From an uncultured Prevotellaceae bacterium (GTDB lineage: Bacteria > Bacteroidota > Bacteroidia > Bacteroidales > Bacteroidaceae), in NCBI GenBank assembly GCA_945827465.1, contig CALZOH010000055.1, positions 1-15,229 of the forward strand: a stretch of DNA of 15,229 nucleotides. Direction: 5' to 3'. A program made the translations under genes and the position numbers. Every line of letters starts with the position of its first letter. The first letter of the stretch is position 1. The notes under the pieces are model-generated. The model was not told the origin of the DNA, searched no databases, and saw only the letters and a program-made list of their open reading frames with translations. Positions 7,276-13,961 of this stretch are shown here, piece after piece.

Positions 7276-7760
7276 CGCGCATCGGCCTGCTCTCCGACAC
7301 CCACGGCTTCTGGGACGAGCGTTATGCCCTCCACTTTGCCGACGTCGACCAGATTTGGCATGCCGGCGACATCGGCTCCACCGAGGTGGCCCTGCGCCTC
7401 AGCCGGCTCCATCCGCTCACGGCCGTGTATGGCAACATCGACGGCGGCGACCTGCGCCGCATGTTTTCCGAGAAGATTCGCTTTCGCTGCGAGGAGGTCG
7501 ACGTCATGATGAAGCACATCGGCGGCTACCCAGGCCGTTACGACCGCAGCGTGGTGAGGAGCCTGACGGCCTCGCCGCCCCAACTCTTCATCAGCGGACA
7601 CTCTCACATCCTCAAGGTGCAATACGACCCCACGCTGCGCCTGCTTCACGTCAACCCGGGAGCAGCCGGACTGCAGGGCTGGCAAAAGGTGCGCACTCTG
7701 GTGCGCTTCGTCATCGACGGCCACGACATCCGCGACCTCGAGGTCATCGAGCTCCGTTAA
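7272..7760 (+). CDS. yfcE: YfcE/MJ0936-type metallophosphoesterase
   Basis: This 162-residue protein carries every metal-binding motif of the small calcineurin-like phosphodiesterases: LLSDTHG (Asp9, His11), HAGDIG (Asp33), YGNID (Asn55), His82 in MMKHIGG, and SGHSH (His110, His112) followed by NPGA. Such enzymes hydrolyse phosphodiesters using manganese or a similar metal; the cellular substrate is unsettled. The start is the ATG of the ATGA that also holds the stop of the kinase-like gene; an earlier in-frame ATG at 7167 lies deep inside that gene and adds no domain. The operon ends here, and a terminator begins 40 bases downstream. Confidence 0.93.
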   Translation: MTRIGLLSDTHGFWDERYALHFADVDQIWHAGDIGSTEVALRLSRLHPLTAVYGNIDGGDLRRMFSEKIRFRCEEVDVMMKHIGGYPGRYDRSVVRSLTASPPQLFISGHSHILKVQYDPTLRLLHVNPGAAGLQGWQKVRTLVRFVIDGHDIRDLEVIELR

Positions 7761-7799
7761 GCCTCCGCCTTTCAGCCGCCCCCGCGAGCGGACAGACAT

Positions 7800-7850
7800 T
7801 TGTTTTAGAGCTTTTGTAAACGTGCGAAACCTCTAAAACAATTTTTTTTT
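7800..7850 (+). terminator. Rho-independent terminator of the MATE operon
   Basis: TTGTTTTAGAG (7800-7810) pairs perfectly with CTCTAAAACAA (7831-7841), enclosing a 20-base loop, and nine T residues follow at 7842-7850. The stem-plus-T-tract works only in the plus direction, matching the operon that ends at 7760. The loop is larger than usual. Confidence 0.8.
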
Positions 7851-7859
7851 ACCCTTTCT

Positions 7860-8122
7860 TCGACGACCTTCAATGGTCAAAAAGTACTTTCAGGGCATTG
7901 AAGGTCTTCAAACATGCAAATACAATACTTTTCGGATGATTGAAGGTCTTCAATGTTATCAATACAATAATTTTACATATATTGAAGGGTTTCAATATAG
8001 ATAAATATACGTTTTAAGATACTTTGAAGGTCTTCAAACCTATAATAAGAATAGGTATAGTATGATTGAAGGCCTTCAATTAATAGATATAGATGTTGAT
8101 TACCGTTTTTGAAGGTCTTCAA
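7860..8122. repeat. Phased palindrome array: 14-bp dyads every 42 bp
   Basis: Six copies of TTGAAGRYCTTCAA start at 7898, 7940, 7982, 8024, 8066 and 8109, so steps are 42, 42, 42, 42 and 43. Copies 1, 2, 4 and 6 are TTGAAGGTCTTCAA; copy 5 is the perfect palindrome TTGAAGGCCTTCAA; copy 3 is TTGAAGGGTTTCAA. Each is flanked by A or T on both sides. A degenerate seventh copy in the opposite sense (12 of 14 matching) is at 7860-7873, 38 bases before the first. Spacers are 28, 28, 28, 28 and 29 bases, 14-32% GC by count, against clearly GC-richer flanking genes. Spacers 1 and 2 share AATACAATA and TTTT in register, so this looks like an old 42-bp tandem repeat in which only the dyad stayed conserved. 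Function unknown. The 2-base dyad centre argues for a DNA site for a dimeric protein rather than an RNA hairpin. The whole gap 7761-8234 otherwise holds only the two terminators. Confidence 0.92.
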
Positions 8123-8164
8123 AGAGTTGGAAAAGTTGTTTTCAGTGTTTTGCAGGGTAAACGA

Positions 8165-8199
8165 AAGCCGCAAAACTACGTGCGGTAGCTTTGCGGCTT
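8165..8199 (-). terminator. Terminator of the HI0933-menA operon
   Basis: AAGCCGCAAAACTAC (8165-8179) and GTAGCTTTGCGGCTT (8185-8199) form a 15-bp stem with a 5-base loop. The single mismatch on the plus strand becomes a G-U pair in minus-strand RNA, and the stem is followed by TCGTTT on that strand. It begins 35 bases after the menA stop codon. The U-tract is weak. Confidence 0.65.
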
Positions 8200-8234
8200 C
8201 TCAGGAGGGACGGCCGATGGCGTCGCGTGAGCGT

Positions 8235-9146
8235 TTATCCCATCACCAGACCGATGGACAGGAGCAGGGCGAAGATGAGCATGTTGCGCGAGGTTTGCCC
8301 CAGAATGGCGTTGAGCTCTCGTCCGCTGCGGATGGCTGCCATCCGGCGCCACGTGAGCACGTGGAGGGGCACATAGAGGGCCGGCAGAACGAAGGCCCAC
8401 GTGCGGCCCTCCGCCAGGAAGCAGGCGCACAGCGCCCAGGCCGTCAGGCCCGTCAGCAGGTACAGATAACGGCCGAAGGGCTCTCCCAGCAGGGCAATCA
8501 AGGTTCGCTTGCCGTCGCGGCGGTCGGTGTCGCGGTCGCGATAGTTGTTGACCACGAGGAGCGAATCAATCAAGATGCCGCAACTGAGCGAGAGCAGCCA
8601 GACGGAAGCGTTCACCGTGCCCGATTGCACGTAGTAGGTGCCCGCTACCGGCACCAGGCCGAAGAACATCACCACCAGCACGTCGCCCAGACCGCAGTAG
8701 GAGAGCAGCGTCGTATAGAGAAAGGCGAAGACGATGCAACCCACCCCGATGCCCACCAACACTTCGGGTCGGCCATAGGTGAGCAGGGTCAGGCCGCAGG
8801 CCGCGGCAGCCGCGAGCACGAGGGCGATCCCCCTTTTCATTTCCCGCGGCGTGAGCCACCCTTGGGCGCAGGCCCGCTCGGGGCCGAGGCGGTCGGCGCG
8901 GTCGCTGCCTTTGAGGAAGTCGAACAAATCGTTGATGAAGTTGGCCGCCACCTGCATGAGGCAGGCAAACAGCAGGCAGACCAGAGCCGGCCGGAGGCTG
9001 AACACGCCGTCGGCCCAGGCCAGGGCCGAGGCCGTGATGACCGGGATGGCAGCGCCGGTAAGCGTCTTGGGGCGCGCCGCCAGTGTCCAGGCGCGCAGGC
9101 TGCCCGGGGTGACCCGGGGCGAGGGGCGAAGGGGAGATGAAGTCAT
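8235..9146 (-). CDS. menA: 1,4-dihydroxy-2-naphthoate polyprenyltransferase
   Basis: This 303-residue membrane prenyltransferase attaches the isoprenoid chain to dihydroxynaphthoate to give demethylmenaquinone. The two Asp-rich metal/diphosphate sites are visible: NFINDLFDFLKGSD (69-82) followed by RADRLGPERA, and VVNNYRDRDTDRRDGKRTL (198-216). The early motif AARPKTLTGAAIPV (23-36) is typical of MenA. About eight hydrophobic segments fill the rest. The ATG at 9146 was chosen over an in-frame start at 9458 because it forms an ATGA overlap with the preceding flavoprotein stop and the upstream extension is only frame shadow. Menaquinone serves fumarate respiration in this lineage, which feeds the propionate route of the mmd operon. 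Confidence 0.93.
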   Translation of the reverse strand: MTSSPLRPSPRVTPGSLRAWTLAARPKTLTGAAIPVITASALAWADGVFSLRPALVCLLFACLMQVAANFINDLFDFLKGSDRADRLGPERACAQGWLTPREMKRGIALVLAAAAACGLTLLTYGRPEVLVGIGVGCIVFAFLYTTLLSYCGLGDVLVVMFFGLVPVAGTYYVQSGTVNASVWLLSLSCGILIDSLLVVNNYRDRDTDRRDGKRTLIALLGEPFGRYLYLLTGLTAWALCACFLAEGRTWAFVLPALYVPLHVLTWRRMAAIRSGRELNAILGQTSRNMLIFALLLSIGLVMG

Positions 9147-10414
9147 GGGGTAGGGGTTATGGAGGTTAAAGGTTGGGTGAATCGTTCTATGATAGACTCG
9201 GCGCAAACGTAGGCCGTCGTCCAGGCCGCCTGCAGATTGAATCCGCCCGTCACGGCGTCCACGTCGAGGGCCTCGCCGGCCACGTACAGGCCCGGGCACG
9301 AGCGCACCTCGAGCGTCTGAGCCTGCAGGCTCTTGAGCGAAACGCCGCCGCAGGTCACAAACTCGTCCTTGTGGGGCGCGCGGCCCGTGATGAGGTATTC
9401 GTCTTGCGTCAGCGTGGTCACCAGGCCGTTCAGCTGCTTGCGGCTCACCTCGGCGCACTTGCCGCGAGCGTCTAACCCGCTGCGCTCAAGCAGGTGGAGC
9501 CACAGGCGGGTGTTCAGCCCCTCGGGCCTGACGCTCGACAGCTGCTTGGCCCCTTCGCGATCGAGCAGCGCCCGCAACCGCGGGGCCAGCGACTCCGGCG
9601 CCTCGTCGGGCAGCCAGTTGACAAGCAGGGGAGCCCGGTAGGCCGCCTCCGCCAGGTGGCGGGCCGCATACGAAGAGAGTCGCAGCACGGCCGGGCCGCT
9701 CAGTCCGAAGTGGGTAAGCAACAAGGCGCCGCGCGCCTGCCACTTGGTGCCCGCCAGCCGCAACCGGGCGTCGGCGAGCGTCGTGCCCGAAAGAGCCCGC
9801 AGGCCTCCGTCGGCCACGTTGAAGGCAAACAGCGAGGGCACCGGCGCCACGAGTTCCACGGGCAAATCCTCGAGCAGCCGTTCCAGGGCTTCGCGGCGCG
9901 GACTGCCACCCGTAGCCACCAGCACGGCATCGGCCTCCACCCGGCGGCCGCCCGCCAGGCAGGCCCGCCAGCCGGCGTCGGAGCGTTCGATGCGTTCCAC
10001 CCTCGTGCCTTCGCAGAGCTCCACCCCGCGTTCGCGGGCCAGCAGCAACAAGAGGTCGGCCACCTCGTCGGCACGGTCGGAGCGCGGAAACACGCGGCCG
10101 TCGCTCTGGGCGTAAAGCCTCAAACCCCGCTCCTCAAACCATCGCCACGTATCCTGAGGGCCGAAGCGATAGAACAACTTGCGGAGCAGGCGTTCGCCAC
10201 GCGGATATACCTCGCCCAAAGCCTCAACCGCCTCGAACGTATGGGTCAGGTTACAGCGACCGCCGCCCGTGAGCCGCAGCTTCGAGAGTGCCCTGCCTCC
10301 GGCCTCGACCACGCACACCCGCGCCAGCGGCAGCCGCTCCTTCAGACACACAGCGGCAAACAGGCCGGCCGCACCTCCGCCCACAATCACAATACTCTTC
10401 TCAGCTTTATACAT
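9143..10414 (-). CDS. HI0933/BaiN-family NAD(P)/FAD-dependent oxidoreductase
   Basis: This 423-residue flavoprotein has the dinucleotide-binding start VIVGGGAAGLFAA (9-21) and TGGGRCNLT (49-57), characteristic of the HI0933/YhiN family. FGLSGPAVL (236-244), FVTCGGVSL (352-360) and GEALDVDAVTGGFNLQAAW (380-398) follow. Most members are uncharacterised; one relative, BaiN, reduces bile-acid intermediates, but that cannot be transferred here. The ATG at 10414 leaves about 130 bases to the tRNA gene. It overlaps menA by 4 bases. The gene is very GC-rich compared with the LuxR and repeat regions, and antisense open frames over it are shadows of that composition. No clear TAnnTTTG promoter was found; GTGATTTG about 25 bases upstream is a poor candidate. 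Confidence 0.91.
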   Translation of the reverse strand: MYKAEKSIVIVGGGAAGLFAAVCLKERLPLARVCVVEAGGRALSKLRLTGGGRCNLTHTFEAVEALGEVYPRGERLLRKLFYRFGPQDTWRWFEERGLRLYAQSDGRVFPRSDRADEVADLLLLLARERGVELCEGTRVERIERSDAGWRACLAGGRRVEADAVLVATGGSPRREALERLLEDLPVELVAPVPSLFAFNVADGGLRALSGTTLADARLRLAGTKWQARGALLLTHFGLSGPAVLRLSSYAARHLAEAAYRAPLLVNWLPDEAPESLAPRLRALLDREGAKQLSSVRPEGLNTRLWLHLLERSGLDARGKCAEVSRKQLNGLVTTLTQDEYLITGRAPHKDEFVTCGGVSLKSLQAQTLEVRSCPGLYVAGEALDVDAVTGGFNLQAAWTTAYVCAESIIERFTQPLTSITPTP

Positions 10415-10496
10415 TATATATTATATAAGGGAGCAAATCACCTTCGGCGAGAGCCCGGCTCTGCACCCGGTCACCGAAAGCCGTCCTTCGCCAACG

Positions 10497-10540
10497 AATA
10501 AAAAGAAAAGGTTCTTCATCCGGCGGACGAAGAACCTTTT
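10497..10540 (-). terminator. Rho-independent terminator of tRNA-Ser
   Basis: AAAAGGTTCTTC (10506-10517) pairs with GAAGAACCTTTT (10529-10540), with further pairing in the loop (TCC/GGA). On the minus strand the stem is followed by CTTTTTATT. It begins right after the tRNA 3' end, so tRNA transcription should stop here and not continue into the flavoprotein gene. Confidence 0.87.
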
Positions 10541-10541
10541 G

Positions 10542-10629
10542 CGGAAAGAGGGGGATTCGAACCCCCGAATCGGTTTCGCCGATTACACGCTTTCCAGGCG
10601 TGCCTCTTCAACCACTCGAGCATCTTTCC
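10542..10629 (-). tRNA. tRNA-Ser, anticodon GGA
   Basis: Read on the minus strand, GGAAAGA at the 5' end pairs with TCTTTCC at the 3' end, followed by discriminator G. The anticodon arm is CACGC-CTGGAAA-GCGTG, giving anticodon GGA (reads UCC and UCU). A long variable arm (ATCGG-CGAAA-CCGAT) marks the serine class, and GGGGG-TTCGAAT-CCCCC is the T arm. Length is 88 bases. The 3' CCA is not encoded; the next bases are CAA. Confidence 0.97.
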
Positions 10630-10687
10630 TTGGTTGAACCCGTTCCCGCAAGAAGGAGGAAGGGCGGCTTTCCTAAAAATTGCGGTG

Positions 10688-10718
10688 CAAAGGTAATATA
10701 TTTTTCATTTGTGTCAAA
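10688..10718 (-). promoter_or_regulatory. Promoter of tRNA-Ser
   Basis: On the minus strand TTTG (10718-10715), a 19-base gap and TACCTTTG (10695-10688) match the Bacteroidetes consensus closely. The predicted start is about 50 bases before the mature tRNA 5' end. Confidence 0.72.
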
Positions 10719-10795
10719 AGAAACCCACTCTTTTTTCCCCGCCGGGCCTTCCCGGGGCGCCCGAGGCGCGGCGCAGCAGGCAAGGCAAGGGGCTG

Positions 10796-10811
10796 TACCA
10801 CGATTGTGGTA
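10796..10811 (+). promoter_or_regulatory. Dyad upstream of the metY promoter, possible operator
   Basis: TACCAC and GTGGTA flank a 4-base centre (GATT), giving a perfect 6-bp dyad about 24 bases before the -33 element of metY. A short direct repeat, GGTATTAT then GGTATTGT (10823-10838), lies between it and the promoter. A regulator site is possible but unproven; no riboswitch fold was recognised in the leader. Confidence 0.3.
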
Positions 10812-10834
10812 GTAAAAATGCCGGTATTATGGTA

Positions 10835-10865
10835 TTGTGGGCCTCAGAGAAAGTTGCGACCTTTG
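10835..10865 (+). promoter_or_regulatory. Promoter of metY-cysK
   Basis: TTG at 10835-10837, a 20-base gap and GACCTTTG at 10858-10865 resemble the Bacteroidetes pattern, with one mismatch (G for T) in the -7 box. The predicted start leaves a leader of roughly 45-50 bases, AC-rich and without a ribosome site. The rest of 10630-10919 is the tRNA promoter and a GC-rich low-complexity stretch (about 10739-10780) with no gene. Confidence 0.52.
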
Positions 10866-10919
10866 CATCAGAAGAAAGAAACAAACAAAATAAGTATCAC
10901 AACAAAACGTTTAAAGATT

Positions 10920-12212
10920 ATGGGAACAAAAAATTATCGCTTTGAGACTTTGCAACTCCATGTTGGTCAGGAGCAGCCAGACGTAGCTACCGACGCTCGC
11001 GCCGTGCCTATCTACCAGACCACATCCTATGTATTCCGTAACTCGCAGCACGCTGCCGATCGCTTCGGTCTGCGTGACGCAGGCAACATCTACGGTCGTC
11101 TGACCAATTCGACCCAGGGCGTCTTTGAAGACCGCGTGGCCGCCCTTGAAGGCGGTGTAGCCGGCCTGGCCGTGGCCTCGGGCGCAGCCGCTATTACTTA
11201 TGCGCTTCAGAACGTGGCCCGCAACGGCGACCATGTGGTAGCTGCCGACAACCTTTATGGCGGTACCTACAACCTGCTGGAGCACACGCTGAACACGCAG
11301 GGCGTTGAAACCACCATCGTCAACCCCGCCGACTTTGAAGCCGTTGAGGCCGCCTTCCGTCCGAATACCAAGGCAGTGATCATCGAAACCTTCGGCAACC
11401 CCAACGCCAATGTGACCAATATCGACCGCATCGCCGAGATAGCTCACCGCCATCGTACCATCGTGATTGTGGACAACACCTTCGGCACGCCCTTCCTGAT
11501 TCGACCCATCGAACACGGAGCCGACGTCGTCGTACACTCCGCCACCAAGTTCATCGGCGGACATGGCAGTTCGTTGGGCGGCGTCATCGTCGATGCCGGC
11601 AAGTTTGACTGGAAAGCCAATGCCGACAAATATCCCTCGCTGGCCCAGCCCGATCCGAGCTATCATGGTGCCGTCTTTGCCGACGTAGCCGGTGCCGCCG
11701 CCTTCGTGACGCGTATTCGTGCCGTCATCTTGCGCGATACGGGAGCCACGCTTTCGCCCTTCAACGCCTGGATATTGCTTCAGGGCCTTGAGACCTTGAG
11801 CCTCAGGGTTGAGCGACACGTCTACAACACGCTGAAGGTCGTAGAATTCCTCTCCAAGCATCCTAAGGTAGCCAAGGTAAACCATCCCTCATTGCCCGAA
11901 CACCCCGACCACGAACTCTATGAGCAACTCTTCCCCCTGGGCGGCGGTTCCATCTTTACCTTTGAAATCAAGGGAGGCGAAGCCGAGGCATGGACCTTCA
12001 TCGACCACCTGCAGATCTTCTCCCTCCTGGCTAACGTAGCCGACGTAAAGAGCTTGGTGATCCACCCGGCCACTACGACCCACTCGCAACTCTCGCCGCA
12101 GGAATTGGAAGAACAGCACATCTATCCCTCAACCATTCGCCTGAGCATCGGAACAGAACACATCGACGACATCATCGATGACTTGAGCCAGGCCCTCGAC
12201 GCCGTGAAATAA
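10920..12212 (+). CDS. metY: O-acetylhomoserine sulfhydrylase (aminocarboxypropyltransferase)
   Basis: This 430-residue PLP enzyme makes homocysteine from O-acetylhomoserine and sulfide in methionine synthesis. It belongs to the Cys/Met metabolism PLP family: YQTTSYVF (32-39), YGRLTNSTQGVFEDRVAALEG (58-78), LYGGTYNLL (112-120) and VDNTFGTPFLIRP (184-196). VVVHSATKFIGGHG (203-216) contains Lys210, the PLP-binding lysine. The length of about 430 residues and the internal insertion after GGHG are typical of MetY rather than cystathionine enzymes (about 380-400). The ATG at 10920 was taken because it gives the usual family N-terminus (MGTKNYRFETLQLHVGQ); the open frame upstream crosses the promoter. 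It is 33 bases before cysK, so both sulfide-fixing genes are likely co-transcribed. Confidence 0.95.
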   Translation: MGTKNYRFETLQLHVGQEQPDVATDARAVPIYQTTSYVFRNSQHAADRFGLRDAGNIYGRLTNSTQGVFEDRVAALEGGVAGLAVASGAAAITYALQNVARNGDHVVAADNLYGGTYNLLEHTLNTQGVETTIVNPADFEAVEAAFRPNTKAVIIETFGNPNANVTNIDRIAEIAHRHRTIVIVDNTFGTPFLIRPIEHGADVVVHSATKFIGGHGSSLGGVIVDAGKFDWKANADKYPSLAQPDPSYHGAVFADVAGAAAFVTRIRAVILRDTGATLSPFNAWILLQGLETLSLRVERHVYNTLKVVEFLSKHPKVAKVNHPSLPEHPDHELYEQLFPLGGGSIFTFEIKGGEAEAWTFIDHLQIFSLLANVADVKSLVIHPATTTHSQLSPQELEEQHIYPSTIRLSIGTEHIDDIIDDLSQALDAVK

Positions 12213-12245
12213 ACTGATTATTCATCTCTCAAAAAAAGATTCATC

Positions 12246-13193
12246 ATGTCAAAAATAGCAGAAAGACTCACCGACTTAATCGGTAACACGCCCCTCCTCG
12301 AACTCAAATCGTATGCCCAAAAGTATGAACTTCCGGCCCGCATCATCGCCAAGTTGGAATATTTCAATCCGGCCGGCAGCGTGAAAGACCGTGTGGCCTT
12401 CGCCATGGTCGAGAGCGCCGAGCGACAAGGCATCCTAAAGCCCGGAGCCACCATCATCGAACCGACCAGCGGTAACACCGGCGTAGGTCTGGCCTTCGTA
12501 TCGGCCGTGAAAGGCTATCACCTCATTCTGACCATGCCCGACAGCATGAGCGTGGAGCGTCGCAACCTGGTGAAGGCTTACGGAGCCCGTGTGGAACTCA
12601 CCCCCGGAGCCCAGGGCATGAAAGGTGCCATCGACAAAGCCAATCAGCTGAGAGACGAAATACCCGGCTCGGTGATTTTGCAGCAGTTCGAGAACCCGGC
12701 CAATCCTGACGCACATTATCGGACCACGGGTGAGGAAATCTGGCGCGACACGGACGGCGACATAGACATCTTCGTGGCCGGAGTGGGAACCGGCGGAACC
12801 GTGAGCGGCGTGGGCAAGCTCCTGAAAGAGAAAAACCCGAACATCAAGATCGTGGCCGTAGAACCGGCTTCTTCGCCCGTGCTCAACGGAGGAAAGAGCG
12901 GTCCCCACAAGATACAGGGCATCGGTGCCGGATTCGTTCCCAAGACCTACAACGGCGGTGTCATTGACGAGGTGCTCGACATAGAGAACGACGATGCCAT
13001 CCGCGCCAGCCGCAACCTGGCCAGTACCGAGGGATTACTGGTAGGCATCTCGTCGGGAGCCGCACTCTATGGTGCGCAGCTGTTGGCCCAACGACCAGAG
13101 AACAAAGGCAAGAAGATTGTCACCTTGCTCCCCGATACGGGAGAGCGTTATCTGACAACGGTATTGTACGCGTTCGATGAATATCCCCTTTAG
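12246..13193 (+). CDS. cysK: Cysteine synthase A (O-acetylserine sulfhydrylase)
   Basis: This 315-residue fold-type II PLP enzyme converts O-acetylserine and sulfide to cysteine. Key motifs: LIGNTPLLEL (11-20), FNPAGSVKDR with PLP-lysine Lys47, the substrate loop TSGNTG (74-79), the phosphate-binding GTGGT (181-185), and GISSGAA near residue 265. Length is normal. The A-rich bases before the ATG (AAAAAAAGATTCATC) fit a Bacteroidetes start without a Shine-Dalgarno site. Together with metY, both genes use the sulfide pool. A strong terminator follows 34 bases after the stop, closing the operon. Confidence 0.97.
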   Translation: MSKIAERLTDLIGNTPLLELKSYAQKYELPARIIAKLEYFNPAGSVKDRVAFAMVESAERQGILKPGATIIEPTSGNTGVGLAFVSAVKGYHLILTMPDSMSVERRNLVKAYGARVELTPGAQGMKGAIDKANQLRDEIPGSVILQQFENPANPDAHYRTTGEEIWRDTDGDIDIFVAGVGTGGTVSGVGKLLKEKNPNIKIVAVEPASSPVLNGGKSGPHKIQGIGAGFVPKTYNGGVIDEVLDIENDDAIRASRNLASTEGLLVGISSGAALYGAQLLAQRPENKGKKIVTLLPDTGERYLTTVLYAFDEYPL

Positions 13194-13227
13194 CGATTTC
13201 AAGTTTCTATAAAATCGGTTTTGTTAG

Positions 13228-13266
13228 GTCCGTTGGCTGCAATATTTGCCAACGGACTCTTTTTCC
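13228..13266 (+). terminator. Rho-independent terminator after cysK
   Basis: GTCCGTTGGC (13228-13237) pairs perfectly with GCCAACGGAC (13248-13257) around a 10-base loop, and TCTTTTTCC follows. It separates metY-cysK from the regulator gene. Confidence 0.9.
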
Positions 13267-13302
13267 TTCCGTTCGGTAGAAGGGCAAAGCTGAAAATAGT
13301 CA

Positions 13303-13310
13303 TAACTTTG
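13303..13310 (+). promoter_or_regulatory. -7 box of the LuxR-type gene
   Basis: TAACTTTG exactly fits TAnnTTTG and ends only nine bases before the ATG at 13320. No TTTG is seen at the -33 spacing. A start point a few bases after the box would leave an almost leaderless mRNA. Confidence 0.62.
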
Positions 13311-13319
13311 CAAACAATT

Positions 13320-13961
13320 ATGTTATATATCTTAGCAGACAATCAGGGTATTACTCGTGTGGGCATCGAAACGCTTTGCCTGCGTGTGCCGGGCGCCAGC
13401 GTCAAGGCCGTCAGCAATAAGGCCGAATTGCTACAGCTCCTGCAATGTGTGGACGAGGCTGTCGTAGTGCTCGACTATTCCTTGTTTGATTTTGAAGACA
13501 TCAACGCCCTCCTCATGATGCACATGAGATTTGCGTCGGTCGAATGGCTGCTCTTCGGAGATGAATTCTCGAACGACTTTCTTCGCCGCATCATCGCTGA
13601 AGGCAATTCGTTTTGCATGGTCAACAAAAACAGCGATGTGGGAGAGATAGAGAATGCCATCCGTTCGGCCGCCGCCCATAAGCGTTACTTTTGCCGGCTC
13701 ACGATGGAACAAATGCTCGCCGTTTCGGGCGGCGAGACGGCCCCGCGAGTGGCCCTCACCGCTACCGAAACCGACATACTCCGCGAAATAGCTCGCGGAA
13801 AAACGACGAAAGAAATCGCTATCGAACGTTGCTCCAGTTTTCATACAGTGAATACTCACCGCAAGAACATCTTCCGAAAACTCGACGTGAATACGGCTTA
13901 CGAGGCCACGCGATATGCCCTGCGTGCCGGCCTGATTGATGCTGCCGACTACTATATTTAA
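13320..13961 (+). CDS. LuxR-type response regulator with divergent receiver domain
   Basis: This 213-residue protein has a receiver-like N-terminal part and a C-terminal LuxR helix-turn-helix. The start MLYILADNQGITRVGIETL fits a receiver, with Asp7 in the acidic pocket; VVVLDYSLFD places Asp52 as the likely phosphorylation site, and Lys103 (VNKN) is near the usual conserved lysine. Residues 145-206 contain LTATETDILREIARGKTTKEIA and TVNTHRKNIFRKLDV, the standard LuxR DNA-binding helices. Spacing between domains is typical. No sensor kinase lies next to it, so it is an orphan in this window. An in-frame ATG at 13221 lies before the cysK terminator hairpin and was rejected. Its stop codon overlaps that of the convergent pseudogene. 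Target genes are unknown. Confidence 0.88.
   Translation: MLYILADNQGITRVGIETLCLRVPGASVKAVSNKAELLQLLQCVDEAVVVLDYSLFDFEDINALLMMHMRFASVEWLLFGDEFSNDFLRRIIAEGNSFCMVNKNSDVGEIENAIRSAAAHKRYFCRLTMEQMLAVSGGETAPRVALTATETDILREIARGKTTKEIAIERCSSFHTVNTHRKNIFRKLDVNTAYEATRYALRAGLIDAADYYI

Noticed and set aside
7801..7840. Resemblance of GTTTTAGAGC to the start of the Streptococcus Cas9 repeat
   Set aside because: Only about ten bases agree, there is no Cas9 gene or array, and the segment is fully explained as the left arm of a terminator with a T-tract.
7898..8122. Calling the palindrome array a CRISPR
   Set aside because: Repeats are only 14 bp and palindromic, spacers 1 and 2 share sequence in register, composition is AT-rich throughout, and there is no cas gene or leader in the window.
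7973..8173. A 66-residue minus-strand open frame across the array with 14-residue periodicity (FEDLQS, IEGLQS, IETLQY)
   Set aside because: The periodicity follows automatically because 42 is a multiple of 3. The frame stops within spacer 2, shifts at the 43-bp step, and starts inside the menA terminator, so it is not a credible gene.
8109..9140. 343-residue plus-strand open frame opposite menA
   Set aside because: Starts with TTG in the last palindrome, is rich in Gly, Gln, Glu and Arg without motifs, and crosses the menA terminator; shadow of a GC-rich gene.
10630..10919. SAM-type riboswitch before metY
   Set aside because: No recognisable paired core was found; the region is explained by the tRNA promoter, a GC-rich stretch and the metY promoter with a short leader.
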